DNA of 64,000 nucleotides, from the NCBI GenBank assembly GCA_000648925.1, contig JFHF01000003.1, forward strand, positions 186,001 to 250,000. Reading direction: 5' to 3'. This document shows positions 9,303 to 17,196 of this stretch, piece by piece (position 1 is the first letter of the stretch; each line of letters starts with the position of its first letter). The DNA is from Caballeronia jiangsuensis (GTDB lineage Bacteria; Pseudomonadota; Gammaproteobacteria; Burkholderiales; Burkholderiaceae). The notes below the pieces were generated by a model. That model worked only from the letters and a program-made list of their open reading frames with translations, did no database searches and was not told the origin of the DNA. The position numbers were made by a program, and so were the translations under genes.

Positions 9303-9651
9303 ATCGCTCTCCGTCGTGAACTTCTTTCATGCGGGTTTCGGCCAGATCGAAATCGCCCTTGGGCAACGCCTGCGATTTCTTGATGAAGCCGTGGAGCAGA
9401 ACCATTTCGCCGTCTTTCACCGTGAACAACACCCGCGCGATTCGTTGATGAAGGTGGATTCGGATTTCCCACAAATGTTTGGCCAGTTTTCTGACCAGCG
9501 GCATGCCGAGCGGCCAACCGATCTGCACGGTCTTGATGTCGGCGCCAACTGCTTTCTTGTCCGCTGCATCCAGCACGCTCAACCATTCACGCACCGGTTC
9601 ATTGCCTGACGACTGCCGAAAAAAACGGACTTTCAAAACTAGATGCTGCAT
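9271..9651 (-). CDS. RelE/HigB-type (phage Gp49-like) toxin
   Basis: 126 residues with the RelE/ParE-fold pattern of the Gp49-like subgroup: PVREWLSVLDAADKKAVGADI early, the LWEIRIHLHQRIARVLFTV strand pair in the middle and MVLLHGFIKKSQALPKGD near the end. Such toxins cut mRNA, often in a ribosome-dependent way. The start at 9651 is preceded by GAAGGG 8 nt upstream. It is the first gene of the pair, overlapped by the antitoxin start. Activity has not been shown; toxin loss by point mutation cannot be excluded by eye. Confidence 0.82.
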   Translation of the reverse strand: MQHLVLKVRFFRQSSGNEPVREWLSVLDAADKKAVGADIKTVQIGWPLGMPLVRKLAKHLWEIRIHLHQRIARVLFTVKDGEMVLLHGFIKKSQALPKGDFDLAETRMKEVHDGERYDQETRRQRL

Positions 9652-9761
9652 TTGCTAGACCCTTCTTTTTATTTCCCGCGCGTGCTTGCATAGCTAACCC
9701 TCTCCACAACTCGTTAGTCCGTTTTGTAGTGCGCGCGTAGTTGGACTCGCGTGCTAATCGA

Positions 9762-9780
9762 ATTGTACCAACTTTGGTAC
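9762..9780 (-). promoter_or_regulatory. Candidate operator/-10 of the toxin-antitoxin operon
   Basis: GTACCAA (9765-9771) and TTGGTAC (9774-9780) form a perfect 7-bp inverted repeat with a 2-bp spacer. On the minus strand a TACAAT -10-like hexamer (9762-9767) overlaps one arm. A protein bound here would block that promoter, as expected of an autoregulated pair. The distance to the toxin start is 111 bp, rather long, and the -35 match is poor. Confidence 0.45.
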
Positions 9781-9846
9781 GTCACAAGAAACCGTAGTGC
9801 ACTCGAGGCCGCTAAAGTTCGCGCCCCTCAGGCCGTAATCCGCGGT

Positions 9847-10044
9847 ATGAACTCCCACACGCTCGACTCGCTCGCTGCCCTGACCGAAACGGTCGCCGCC
9901 ATCCGCCACGCGCGCGGCCTAAAGAATCCCCACGATCTGCCCGAAGGTTCGCCCGAGCGAGAACTCGCCGCCGACGCCTTCGCCGACGATTTCCTCCGCG
10001 CGCTCGACGCCGAGCCGAGCATCGGCGCGTGGTGGCCCATCTGA
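9847..10044 (+). CDS. Small hypothetical protein, 65 aa
   Basis: MNSHTLDSLAALTETVAAIR begins a 65-residue, acidic, Ala-rich protein ending SIGAWWPI. No signal peptide or membrane segment. The ATG at 9847 is the likely start because codons upstream in frame look like intergenic DNA. The regular Ala/Leu heptads suggest one or two helices. It is transcribed away from the toxin-antitoxin operon. I do not recognise the family, and coding status rests on length and composition only. Confidence 0.5.
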   Translation: MNSHTLDSLAALTETVAAIRHARGLKNPHDLPEGSPERELAADAFADDFLRALDAEPSIGAWWPI

Positions 10045-10241
10045 TCGATCCCCGCGTCATTTCACCGTCACATCGGTAACGTCGCGGCATCGTTTGCCGC
10101 GATCCGTGCGGGGCGATTTCCCGAATCGCCGTCTTCTGAGTCAAGTCTTGCTATTTGGCGAAACGTTTGCGCGCGGCTATCAAGTCGCGCGCGTGCGAGC
10201 CGTCAACTCGCATATCACCATGACTGAATCAGGAGATGCCA

Positions 10242-10628
10242 GTGAAGGGGGCAGCGTCACTTTTTTTTGCCATCGCCGTCGCATTCGCCGTGACCGGCTG
10301 CGCGCCGATGCCGGCGGCCAGCACGGCCCAGACCGACAAGCCGGCGGCGTCCGCCGAAATCATCCGCTTCGAGATTCCCGCTGACGCGCTCGGCGCGCGC
10401 GACCCGCAACTCACCGCGATGCTCGCGAAAGCCGGTGCGCTCGCGGCCGCGCAGAAGCAGCCGACGACCATCCTCGTCACCGCGCTCGCGCAAGACTTTC
10501 CGTATCTCAACCAGGCGATCTGGAAAGGCGTCCCCGCCCGGCACACGGTCAGGCTCAGCCTCGAAAACCTGACCGCCGGCGCGCGACAGCCCTACAGCGT
10601 GTCCATCAAGCCGACGCAGGGAGGCTGA
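10242..10628 (+). CDS. Putative lipoprotein, first gene of a secreted cluster
   Basis: A GTG start at 10242 is favoured because AGGAG (10231-10235) lies 6 nt before it; the in-frame ATG at 10236 directly abuts that site. The protein then opens MKGAASLFF with a hydrophobic stretch and the lipobox VTGC (Cys at residue 19 from the GTG), so it should be a lipid-anchored lipoprotein of about 128 residues. The mature part has an NLTAGARQPYSV segment and no motif I recognise. It is followed 4 nt later by another secreted protein and then a lytic transglycosylase. Confidence 0.72.
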   Translation: MKGAASLFFAIAVAFAVTGCAPMPAASTAQTDKPAASAEIIRFEIPADALGARDPQLTAMLAKAGALAAAQKQPTTILVTALAQDFPYLNQAIWKGVPARHTVRLSLENLTAGARQPYSVSIKPTQGG

Positions 10629-10632
10629 CGCG

Positions 10633-10974
10633 ATGCGCCGATTCCTGATCCTCGCCGCCGGCATCTTGTTTTCGGCGAGCGCCTTAGCCGGTCCGCTCGA
10701 CGTGAGCGCGCCCGCCTCCGTGCAAACGCTCGCGGCGCTGGGCCCCGTCGTCCAGAAGGTCTATCCGCCCTTGCCCACCCTCGCGATGCTGCCCCCCGCC
10801 GCCATCGAGGACGACGATCCGCCCGTCAAATCCGCAAGCAAGAAAGGCAAGAAAACGCGACGCGTCGCCGATTGCAAATGCAACGGCCCGGAACCGCGTC
10901 TCGTCGTGTCCGACGAATCGCGCGCGTACATGAAGGACGTCGAGCATCGCATCGATATCGCGCTCGCGCCGTAA
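10633..10974 (+). CDS. Secreted hypothetical protein, 113 aa
   Basis: A clear Sec signal (MRRFLILAAGILFSASALAG, cleavage near residue 19-20), then a Pro-rich section, a Lys-rich patch (KSASKKGKKTRR) and a CKCNGPEPRL segment with two cysteines. It starts 4 nt after the lipoprotein stop and is followed 33 nt later by the transglycosylase gene, so the three are probably one operon. Function unknown; the basic patch could contact nucleic acid or anionic envelope polymers, which is speculation. Confidence 0.7.
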   Translation: MRRFLILAAGILFSASALAGPLDVSAPASVQTLAALGPVVQKVYPPLPTLAMLPPAAIEDDDPPVKSASKKGKKTRRVADCKCNGPEPRLVVSDESRAYMKDVEHRIDIALAP

Positions 10975-11007
10975 GCGACGCGCGCCCATTCCAAGGAGCC
11001 ACGCCTC

Positions 11008-11469
11008 ATGTTCCGTTCGACTCATGCCGCCCTCGCCGCCTGCGTGCTGTTCGGCGCATCGCTCGCGCCGGGCGCCGCTCGCGCCGACGATTGCTTCGAG
11101 CAGGCCGCCGCCTATCAGGGCGTCAATCCGCTCGTGCTGCGCGCGGTCGCCTGGCGCGAATCGAAGGGCGATACCGCCGCGATCAACCGCAACGCCAACG
11201 GCTCGATCGATGTCGGCCAGTTGCAGATCAATTCGATCCATTTCACCGATCTGGCGCGTCAGGGCATCCCGCATCGCGCGCTCGCCGATCCGTGCGTCAA
11301 CGTATTCGTCGCCGCATGGCTCCTGAAGCAGAAGATGGTGAAGTACGGCAACACGTGGCGTGCGATCGGCGCTTATCACTCGGAATCGCCGAAACATCGC
11401 GATGCCTACGCGCGCAGCATCCAGCAAATTCTCGTCAGCTGGGGCGAACTGCAGCCAGCGATGCGCTGA
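11008..11469 (+). CDS. Lytic transglycosylase, IagB/SLT type
   Basis: 153 residues: a Sec signal ending near ARADD, then a compact SLT domain with the catalytic Glu in AWRESKGD (E51), the INRNANGSIDVGQLQIN motif and the IGAYHSE block near the end. It cleaves the MurNAc-GlcNAc bond of peptidoglycan. Small enzymes of this type (IagB, IpgF, BfpH) make room in the wall for secretion systems or pili, but no secretion-system gene is in view. AAGGAG lies upstream of the start. Its 3' end overlaps the convergent ABM gene by 35 bp. Confidence 0.87.
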   Translation: MFRSTHAALAACVLFGASLAPGAARADDCFEQAAAYQGVNPLVLRAVAWRESKGDTAAINRNANGSIDVGQLQINSIHFTDLARQGIPHRALADPCVNVFVAAWLLKQKMVKYGNTWRAIGAYHSESPKHRDAYARSIQQILVSWGELQPAMR

Positions 11470-11788
11470 GCGCGCCGCGTTCGTAGGTTCGCACCGGCGT
11501 GAGAAATTCGATCGTCCGGTCGCGCGCGAGCAATTGCGGCAGCACGGCCTCGTAAGCCTGCCGATAAGGCCGGCCCAGATGATGCGCGCGGAAATGCTCG
11601 GCCGAGCACGCCCACGTTTCGTACAGCACGAGCGTATCCGGATCGTCCGCCGCGCGATGCAGGTACGTGTTGATGAAATCCGGCTCTTCGGACATGCGTT
11701 CCAGCACATCGAGAAGACGCGTTTCGAGTTCATCGCGATGCTCCGGCTTGCCCGGCAGATGCACGACGAACGAAGTGATGTCACTCAT
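11435..11788 (-). CDS. Antibiotic biosynthesis monooxygenase (ABM/YgiN) domain protein
   Basis: A 117-residue ferredoxin-like small protein: FVVHLPGKPEHRDELETRLL, EPDFINTYLHRAADDPDTLVLYETW and HFRAHHLGRPY match the ABM fold, which in YgiN-like members acts on quinones or similar aromatics without cofactor. The start at 11788 (MSDITSF) follows GAGGG at about 9 nt. It is 50 bp downstream of an SDR gene on the same strand and is probably cotranscribed with it. Its C-terminal coding end overlaps the opposite transglycosylase gene. Confidence 0.82.
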   Translation of the reverse strand: MSDITSFVVHLPGKPEHRDELETRLLDVLERMSEEPDFINTYLHRAADDPDTLVLYETWACSAEHFRAHHLGRPYRQAYEAVLPQLLARDRTIEFLTPVRTYERGALSASLAAVRPS

Positions 11789-11838
11789 GATGAATCCCTC
11801 GCGGAGCACGGGCCGCGCGTGCGGCCCGCGCGGTTGGC

Positions 11839-12576
11839 TTAGAGCTGGCTCATGCCGCCGTCGATGATGATCTCCGTGCCGACGATGAAGCCCGATTCCG
11901 GCGATGCCAGATGCAGCACCGTCGCCGCCACTTCGCTCGACTTGCCGAAGCGTCCGAGCGGAATCTGGCTCTGGAGTTGCGCGGCGGCTTCATCGACGAG
12001 GCCGAGTTTTTCATGCAGCGGCGTCGAGACCGGGCCAGGGCTCACGACATTCACGCGCGCGCCGCGCGGCAGCAATTCCGCCGACAGCGTCTTCGCGAGC
12101 GACACGAGCGCCGCCTTGCTGGCCGCGTACACCGAGGACATCGGCATGCCGATATGCGCGTTGATCGAACCGTTCAGCACGATCGATGCGCCTTCGTTCA
12201 GTAGCGGCAGCAGCGATTGAATCTGGAAGTAAGGCCCTTTCACGTTGATCGCGAAGGTTTCGTCCCACGCCTTTTCGTCGATATCGGCGAACGGCGCGAA
12301 CGTGCCGACGCCCGCGTTGACGAAGATCGCATCGAGGCGGATGTTCGCATCGACGAGCGCCTGCGCAAGTTCACGCGCTGCGCCGACCGTGCCGGCCACG
12401 TTGCGAATGGCGATCGCGTTCGCGCCCAGCGACGCGCGCGCCGAGGCGAGCGAACTTTCGTCGCGGCCCGTGATGACGACCCGCGCGCCTTCCGCTGCAA
12501 ATGCCTGCGCCGCCGCGAGACCGATGCCGCTGTTGCCGCCGGTAACCAGAACTGTCTTGCCTTCGAAGCGATTCAT
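11839..12576 (-). CDS. SDR family oxidoreductase
   Basis: A classical short-chain dehydrogenase of 245 residues with NAD(P) motif TGGNSGIG (12-19), NAG (about 87-89), catalytic Ser137 (NGSIN) and the YAASK pair Tyr150/Lys154. The preferred cofactor may be NADP given Arg in ITGRDE. The ATG at 12576 follows AAAGGAG. With the ABM protein downstream and a divergent O-methyltransferase, it may act on small aromatic or quinone compounds; that is inference from neighbours. Confidence 0.92.
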   Translation of the reverse strand: MNRFEGKTVLVTGGNSGIGLAAAQAFAAEGARVVITGRDESSLASARASLGANAIAIRNVAGTVGAARELAQALVDANIRLDAIFVNAGVGTFAPFADIDEKAWDETFAINVKGPYFQIQSLLPLLNEGASIVLNGSINAHIGMPMSSVYAASKAALVSLAKTLSAELLPRGARVNVVSPGPVSTPLHEKLGLVDEAAAQLQSQIPLGRFGKSSEVAATVLHLASPESGFIVGTEIIIDGGMSQL

Positions 12577-12660
12577 GACGTTCTCCTTTGAACGTTGATC
12601 AGTGTGAAGTCATTATGGGCGGGACTTCGCGCGCTGCCGTACGACGTGATCGGCGCACTC

Positions 12661-12677
12661 GTTCGATATCATCGAAC
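12661..12677. promoter_or_regulatory. Dyad operator candidate between SDR and methyltransferase
   Basis: GTTCGAT (12661-12667), ATC, ATCGAAC (12671-12677): a perfect 7-bp inverted repeat with 3-bp spacer in the 210-bp divergent intergenic region, 85 bp from the SDR start and 110 bp from the methyltransferase start. Placement suits one regulator controlling both. No regulator gene is adjacent. Confidence 0.45.
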
Positions 12678-12786
12678 ATGTTTTCGTCTGCGTGATGCGG
12701 CCCACATAACTCCTTGAACCGGACGCGAACCGATCCTAGAGTACGCAGACCTTTCCAGTCTGCTTTCAGCTTCAGGGAGCCGCATC

Positions 12787-13818
12787 ATGCAAGACGCGCA
12801 AGGCAGTATGAACGCACAGCCGAATCCCGAGCGCTTGCTTCAAATGGGCATGGCGTTCTGGGCGTCGAAAACGCTGCTGTCGGCGGTCGAACTCGGCGTG
12901 TTCACACAACTGACGAGCGGACCGCGAACCGCGCAAGACCTGGCGCAGGCGCTCGAACTGCATCCGCGCGGGGCGCTGGATTTTCTCGATACGCTCGTCG
13001 CGCTCAATCTGCTTACGCGCGAGGATGGCCGCTACGCGAACGCGAGCGACGCCGATTTCTTCCTCGATCGCGACAAGCCTTCGTATGTCGGCGGATTGCT
13101 GGAGATGGCGAATGCGCGGCTGTACCCGTTCTGGGGATCGTTGACCGAGGCGCTGCGTACGGGCTTGCCGCAGAACGAATCGAAGCACGGCGGCAATGTC
13201 TTCGAGACGCTTTATAGCGACCCGGCGCGCCTGCGCGGTTTCCTGCAGGCGATGAGCGGCGTGAGCATGGGCGCGGCGCAGGCGATCGCCCGCCAGTTTC
13301 CGTGGAGCGAGTACCGGACGTTCATCGATATCGGCGCGGCGCAAGGCGCGCTGCCGGTGCAGATCGCGCGGGCGCATCCGCATCTGACGGGAGGCGGCTT
13401 CGACCTGCCGGTGGTCGGGCCCATTTTCGACGACTATGTCGCGGCGCACGGGTTGCAGGATCGGGTGCGCTTTTATCCCGGCGATTTTTTCAAGGACCCG
13501 TGCCCGTCGGCGGATGTGCTCGTGATGGGTCACATCCTGCATGACTGGAACCTGCCGCAGAAGCTCGAACTGCTCGCGAAGTGCCATGCGGCGCTGCCGC
13601 CGGGCGGCGTGCTCATCGTGTACGACGCGATCATCGACGACGAACGCCGTCAGAACGCGTTCGGCCTTCTGATGAGTCTCAACATGCTGATCGAAACGCC
13701 GGGCGGTTTCGATTACACCGGCGCACAATGTTGCGCCTGGATGAAGGAAGCGGGGTTCGCAACGGCGCGCGTCGAGCCTCTGACGGGACCGGAGTCGATG
13801 GTGATCGCGACGAAGTGA
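12787..13818 (+). CDS. SAM-dependent O-methyltransferase (plant OMT-like family)
   Basis: 343 residues in the two-domain pattern of the family: an N-terminal winged-helix dimerisation domain (about 15-90, [12 protein letters not shown]) and a Rossmann domain whose SAM loop is [10 protein letters not shown] (181-190), less Gly-rich than usual. The segments [16 protein letters not shown] (the His of HDW is the usual base) and the C-terminal [10 protein letters not shown] fit. AGGGAG precedes the ATG. Such enzymes methylate hydroxyls on phenolic or polyketide-like molecules; the acceptor here is unknown. Confidence 0.88.
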   Translation: MQDAQGSMNAQPNPERLLQMGMAFWASKTLLSAVELGVFTQLTSGPRTAQDLAQALELHPRGALDFLDTLVALNLLTREDGRYANASDADFFLDRDKPSYVGGLLEMANARLYPFWGSLTEALRTGLPQNESKHGGNVFETLYSDPARLRGFLQAMSGVSMGAAQAIARQFPWSEYRTFIDIGAAQGALPVQIARAHPHLTGGGFDLPVVGPIFDDYVAAHGLQDRVRFYPGDFFKDPCPSADVLVMGHILHDWNLPQKLELLAKCHAALPPGGVLIVYDAIIDDERRQNAFGLLMSLNMLIETPGGFDYTGAQCCAWMKEAGFATARVEPLTGPESMVIATK

Positions 13819-13848
13819 ATCGTCGCGGGCCGCGCGCGCGAGGCTTCG

Positions 13849-14052
13849 TCAGCGGTCGTTCGACATCCCTTTCAGGCGATCATTGCCTGCGTCGCGGGCG
13901 GCGTCGGCGGTGGCGAAATTTTCTTCGGAGACCAGCACGCGCTTCACCTCGCGCGCCGAAAAATCGACGAGCGCAAGGACCCACACAAAACCGCCCGCCT
14001 GTTCCGCGGTCTGCACGAATGCGCGCAGATCGCCTTCATTCGACGATGCCAT
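13849..14052 (-). CDS. Small hypothetical protein, 67 aa
   Basis: MASSNEGDLRAFVQTAEQ begins the protein when the ATG at 14052 is used; GGAGG 5 nt before it decides against the two ATGs upstream. It is soluble, with a VWVLALVDFSAREVKRVLVS core and an Ala/Asp-rich helix at the end. No family recognised. It may be last in a small operon with the two hypothetical genes upstream on the same strand. Confidence 0.6.
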   Translation of the reverse strand: MASSNEGDLRAFVQTAEQAGGFVWVLALVDFSAREVKRVLVSEENFATADAARDAGNDRLKGMSNDR

Positions 14053-14166
14053 ACCGACCTCCACGTTCATGTTGATGCGCCCTGCCGACGCCACGACATG
14101 CGTGAGCCCCGGCGATGCGATGCGTCGGCTGAACGGGCGCTAACGGGCGGCAGCCGGCCGCCGTGA

Positions 14167-14559
14167 TCAGGCTTCGAAATCGAGACCGCCGAAGAGCACC
14201 GACGGCTCCGCCTGGGAACGCGTCGCGAGATCGACGTCGCGTGCGCCCTGCCAGGCGTCGAGCTTGGCGGCCATCGCATCGAGATATCGCAGGAATCGGG
14301 CCTCGCCGCCCGCGCCCAACAGGCGTTCGATTTCTTCGTCGTCCCAGGTCAGAAATACATTCAGCGGATATGGATAGACGTGCCGATGCTCATCGCCCGC
14401 TCGATGCGCATCGGCGTTGACATGCAGACGCGTCGGCACGGCTGCGCGCTCGTAGGGAAGTATCTCGACGCGCACGCCGCGCCCGAGGACACGCATCACA
14501 CGCTCGACGATGCGCGGCATGAATTCGGTTTCGAACCGCAGCGCGTGTTCCCGATTCAA
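14167..14559 (-). CDS. Hypothetical protein, Burkholderia type, 130 aa
   Basis: A TTG start at 14559 with GGAGA about 8 nt upstream is used; the next Met (14520) would remove the first 13 residues. Visible features: RIVERVMRVLGRGVRVEILPYE, an HVYPYPLNVFLTWDDEEI segment and an acidic C-terminus. Soluble, no signal. I recall similar proteins annotated as a Burkholderia-only DUF, but cannot name it with certainty. It starts 34 nt after the next gene upstream. Confidence 0.62.
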   Translation of the reverse strand: MNREHALRFETEFMPRIVERVMRVLGRGVRVEILPYERAAVPTRLHVNADAHRAGDEHRHVYPYPLNVFLTWDDEEIERLLGAGGEARFLRYLDAMAAKLDAWQGARDVDLATRSQAEPSVLFGGLDFEA

Positions 14560-14593
14560 CGCTCGTCTCCGCGAATGCGCCTTTGCGATGCCT

Positions 14594-14896
14594 TCAGACG
14601 GGCGGCAGATCTTCGAGCGATTTCTCGATCTGCCCGTCCTGCACGCGAGCCTCGATGCCGATATGCCCGTTCGTATACGGCAGCGCGCTGACTTTCGGAC
14701 CGAGGAAGACGCGTCCGCCGAGCGTGAAGAGCGTGCGGACTTCCTTGCCGTTTTTGAGGGCGTCCACGACCTGCTGGACGTCCACGATGGTGGTGGGCGC
14801 GATCCAGTCGTTCGTGGCCGGATCGAAACTGCCCCAGCGCACGTTGGTCACGCGATCGTTGACCCAGCGCACACCGTCGATCGCCAAAGTCGTCAT
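14594..14896 (-). CDS. Hypothetical protein, 100 aa
   Basis: A 100-residue soluble protein: MTTLAIDGVRWVNDRVTNVR, DWIAPTTIVDVQQVVDALKNG, VRTLFTLGGRVFLGPKV, then an acidic tail. GGAGA is 6 nt before the ATG. It is the first of a probable three-gene string (14896 to 13849) of small proteins of unknown function, divergent from dusA. The alternating hydrophobic pattern suggests a small beta-rich fold; nothing else can be inferred. Confidence 0.68.
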   Translation of the reverse strand: MTTLAIDGVRWVNDRVTNVRWGSFDPATNDWIAPTTIVDVQQVVDALKNGKEVRTLFTLGGRVFLGPKVSALPYTNGHIGIEARVQDGQIEKSLEDLPPV

Positions 14897-15078
14897 GTCT
14901 GTCTCCGATGTCGTCGTTGGGGGTGGTTTGGAAATCCTAGCATGGTGAAGCGAAGCGGGTGAACGTTTGCGCCACCCGACGCGATCGGACCGGACGACCG
15001 ATCCGCCGCGCTGCGGTAAAATCGCGGATTCCCCTTCAGATTCAGGCGGTTCGCACGAAAGCGCGGCCGTCGTCGCCC

Positions 15079-16083
15079 ATGTCAGCCGTATCGAAGATCA
15101 GCCCCCGCCGCGTTTCCGTTGCACCGATGATGGATTGGACCGACCGACACTGCCGGTCCCTGCACCGGCTCGTGTCGCGTCATGCGTGGCTCTACACGGA
15201 GATGGTGACGACGGGCGCGCTGCTTTACGGCGATGTCGCACGGCATCTCGCCTTCACGCCCGCCGAAGCGCCCGTCGCGTTGCAACTCGGCGGCAGCGAG
15301 CCGGCCGATCTCGCGAAGAGCGCGAAGCTCGGCGAACAATGGGGCTACGACGAGATCAACCTGAATTGCGGATGCCCTTCCGAGCGCGTGCAGCGCGGCG
15401 CATTCGGCGCGTGCCTCATGAACGAGCCGCAGCTCGTCGCGGATTGCGTGAAGGCGATGCGCGATGCCGTGTCGATTCCGGTGACGGTCAAGCATCGCAT
15501 CGGCGTGGATACGGTCGAGGAGTACGAGTTCGTGCGCGATTTCGTCGGCACGATCGCCGATGCGGGCTGCGAGGTGTTCATCGTTCACGCGCGCAACGCG
15601 ATCTTGAAAGGCCTGAGCCCCAAGGAAAACCGCGAGATTCCGCCGCTCAAGTACGAGTATGCGTATCGGTTGAAGCGCGACTTTCCGCATCTGGAGATTT
15701 CGATCAATGGCGGCATCAAGACGCTGGACGAAGTCGAGGAACATCTGAAGCACGTCGATGGCGTAATGCTCGGCCGCGAGGCTTATCACAATCCGTACGT
15801 GCTCGCGGGCGTCGACACGCGCTTCTATGGCGCCGCTACGCCGGTTCCGTCGCGCGAGGACATCGAGGCGGGATTCATCGACTACGCGCGCCACGAACTT
15901 TCGCGCGGCACGTATCTCGGCGCCATGACGCGGCATGCGCTGGGCCTGTATCGCGGCGTCGCAGGCGCGCGCGGATGGCGTCGCGTGCTGTCCGACAATC
16001 GGCGGCTCGCCAAAGGCGATCTGACGATTTTCGACGAGGCGCGTGCGCATCTTCGCGAGGCAGTGGAAGCGATCGAATCCTAA
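15079..16083 (+). CDS. dusA: tRNA-dihydrouridine(20/20a) synthase DusA
   Basis: A 334-residue FMN enzyme that reduces uridine to dihydrouridine in the tRNA D-loop. It has the family start SVAPMMDWTDRHCR, LQLGGS, the catalytic Cys in NLNCGCPS, the KHRIG segment, INGGIKT and the DusA-type C-terminal domain (ALGLYRGVAGARGWRR). The ATG at 15079 gives family length; the frame is open further upstream but without a good start. A tRNA-His gene follows 118 bp downstream with its own promoter. Confidence 0.94.
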   Translation: MSAVSKISPRRVSVAPMMDWTDRHCRSLHRLVSRHAWLYTEMVTTGALLYGDVARHLAFTPAEAPVALQLGGSEPADLAKSAKLGEQWGYDEINLNCGCPSERVQRGAFGACLMNEPQLVADCVKAMRDAVSIPVTVKHRIGVDTVEEYEFVRDFVGTIADAGCEVFIVHARNAILKGLSPKENREIPPLKYEYAYRLKRDFPHLEISINGGIKTLDEVEEHLKHVDGVMLGREAYHNPYVLAGVDTRFYGAATPVPSREDIEAGFIDYARHELSRGTYLGAMTRHALGLYRGVAGARGWRRVLSDNRRLAKGDLTIFDEARAHLREAVEAIES

Positions 16084-16117
16084 GGCGCGCACTTCGGAAA
16101 AAGATGCTCGAAGGGAC

Positions 16118-16146
16118 TAGGCAAGTGCAATCATTGTTCGTATAAT
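16118..16146 (+). promoter_or_regulatory. Promoter of tRNA-His
   Basis: A perfect -10 hexamer TATAAT (16141-16146) with a 17-bp spacer to TAGGCA (4 of 6 match to TTGACA). The start point would fall near 16153, leaving a leader of about 48 nt before the tRNA. Confidence 0.6.
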
Positions 16147-16200
16147 CTCGCTTCTTGATTGCTACGGCAGTTCTGAAGCAGTCGGGATCGCGGTAACAGT

Positions 16201-16277
16201 GGTGGCTGTAGCTCAGTTGGTAGAGTCCAGGATTGTGATTCCTGTCGTCGTGGGTTCGAGTCCCATCAGCCACCCCA
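16201..16277 (+). tRNA. tRNA-His (anticodon GTG)
   Basis: The cloverleaf folds fully: acceptor GTGGCTG (16202-16208) pairs with CAGCCAC (16267-16273); the anticodon arm CAGGATTGTGATTCCTG carries GTG; the T-arm has GGTTCGAGTCC. The G at 16201 faces C73, the extra -1 pair that marks histidine tRNAs, and CCA is encoded (16275-16277). Confidence 0.97.
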
Positions 16278-16290
16278 CCGAGAATTCATG

Positions 16291-16323
16291 CAAAAAGCCC
16301 AGTCATCCGACTGGGCTTTTTGC
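16291..16323 (+). terminator. Terminator of tRNA-His
   Basis: A 13-bp stem (AAAAAGCCCAGTC at 16292-16304 and its complement at 16309-16321), loop ATCC, ending in five T. It lies 14 bp past the tRNA. The A run on the other side would let it work in both directions. Confidence 0.93.
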
Positions 16324-16388
16324 ATTCTCGACACCGACTCAGGCACGCGTCATGCACATCGAAGATCTCCCCTTCGCGGAGAGCGATC

Positions 16389-16634
16389 ATGACCCGGCAT
16401 CACCTCGCGACAGCCGCCCTTCTGTTCATCACGACCTTCGCGGCCCACGCCCAGACTGCGCGCCCCGACGATAGCGCATCGATGGTCAAGCCGCCGGGCG
16501 CACCCGGCGCGCCATCCGCGAGCGCCACGCGCCCCGACAATCCCGACAACATGCCGGTGAAGCGTCCGAATCCGCCGCAGAACAGCGATCGCATGCTGCA
16601 TCACAGCCCCGCGAGCGACGCGATCGCAAAATAA
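16389..16634 (+). CDS. Small secreted Pro-rich protein, 81 aa
   Basis: MTRHHLATAALLFITTFAAHAQ is a good Sec signal (cleavage after AHA). The mature part of about 59 residues is a disordered Pro/Asp/Ser/Ala-rich chain (VKPPGAPGAPSA, NMPVKRPNPPQN) with no cysteine. GGAGAG precedes the ATG at 16389. Many Burkholderia carry short exported proteins of this kind, with no known role. Confidence 0.65.
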   Translation: MTRHHLATAALLFITTFAAHAQTARPDDSASMVKPPGAPGAPSASATRPDNPDNMPVKRPNPPQNSDRMLHHSPASDAIAK

Positions 16635-16743
16635 CCTGCGAAGGCTCCGGACCCCGCCTGGAAGCACGCGCGACGCAACTATAATGGCGCTCGTCACGAC
16701 AATCGGAGAGAACCGCGCCCTCCGGCTCCAAGCGGTCCAATCA

Positions 16744-17169
16744 ATGCAAAAAGTCATACTGCCGTTAGTTTCCGGTTTTCTCGCCGCGCTCTTTTTCCGC
16801 GAATCGACCCTGGCTCTGCTGCACGCAGCGGGTCTCGTCGACCCGGCCGGCTTTTCCACCGCACCGTTCGTTCCGCTCGGCATCCCCGAATTCATCGCGC
16901 ATGCGCTGTGGAGCTCTATTTTCGCCGTGCTGATGGTGTGGCTTCTGCGTGTCGCGCCCGAGCGCAACGCGCCCTGGATCGGCGCGCTCGTCTTCGGCGG
17001 CATCGTGCTGACCGCGGTCGGCGTGTTCGTGATCGATCCGGCGCGCGGCATCTGGCCGAGCGGCAACATGCTGCCGCGCCTCGCGCCCAACTTCATCGCC
17101 AACGCGATCTGGGGCTGGGGCGCGCTCGTCTTCATGCGCGCATTCATGGCCGGCAGCGAACCGGACTGA
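16744..17169 (+). CDS. Hypothetical membrane protein, 141 aa
   Basis: Four hydrophobic segments (about residues 2-16, 47-66, 77-96 and 116-136) make a small integral membrane protein. The GLVDPAGFS and VFVIDPARGIWPSGNMLPRL stretches lie in loops. The ATG at 16744 starts right at the first helix; an ATG at 16684 in frame would add 20 residues, and the ribosome site does not clearly settle it. No family recognised. It is convergent with the hydrolase gene at 17197. Confidence 0.7.
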   Translation: MQKVILPLVSGFLAALFFRESTLALLHAAGLVDPAGFSTAPFVPLGIPEFIAHALWSSIFAVLMVWLLRVAPERNAPWIGALVFGGIVLTAVGVFVIDPARGIWPSGNMLPRLAPNFIANAIWGWGALVFMRAFMAGSEPD

Positions 17170-17196
17170 TCCGGCGTCGAAATCACCCGCGCGGCA

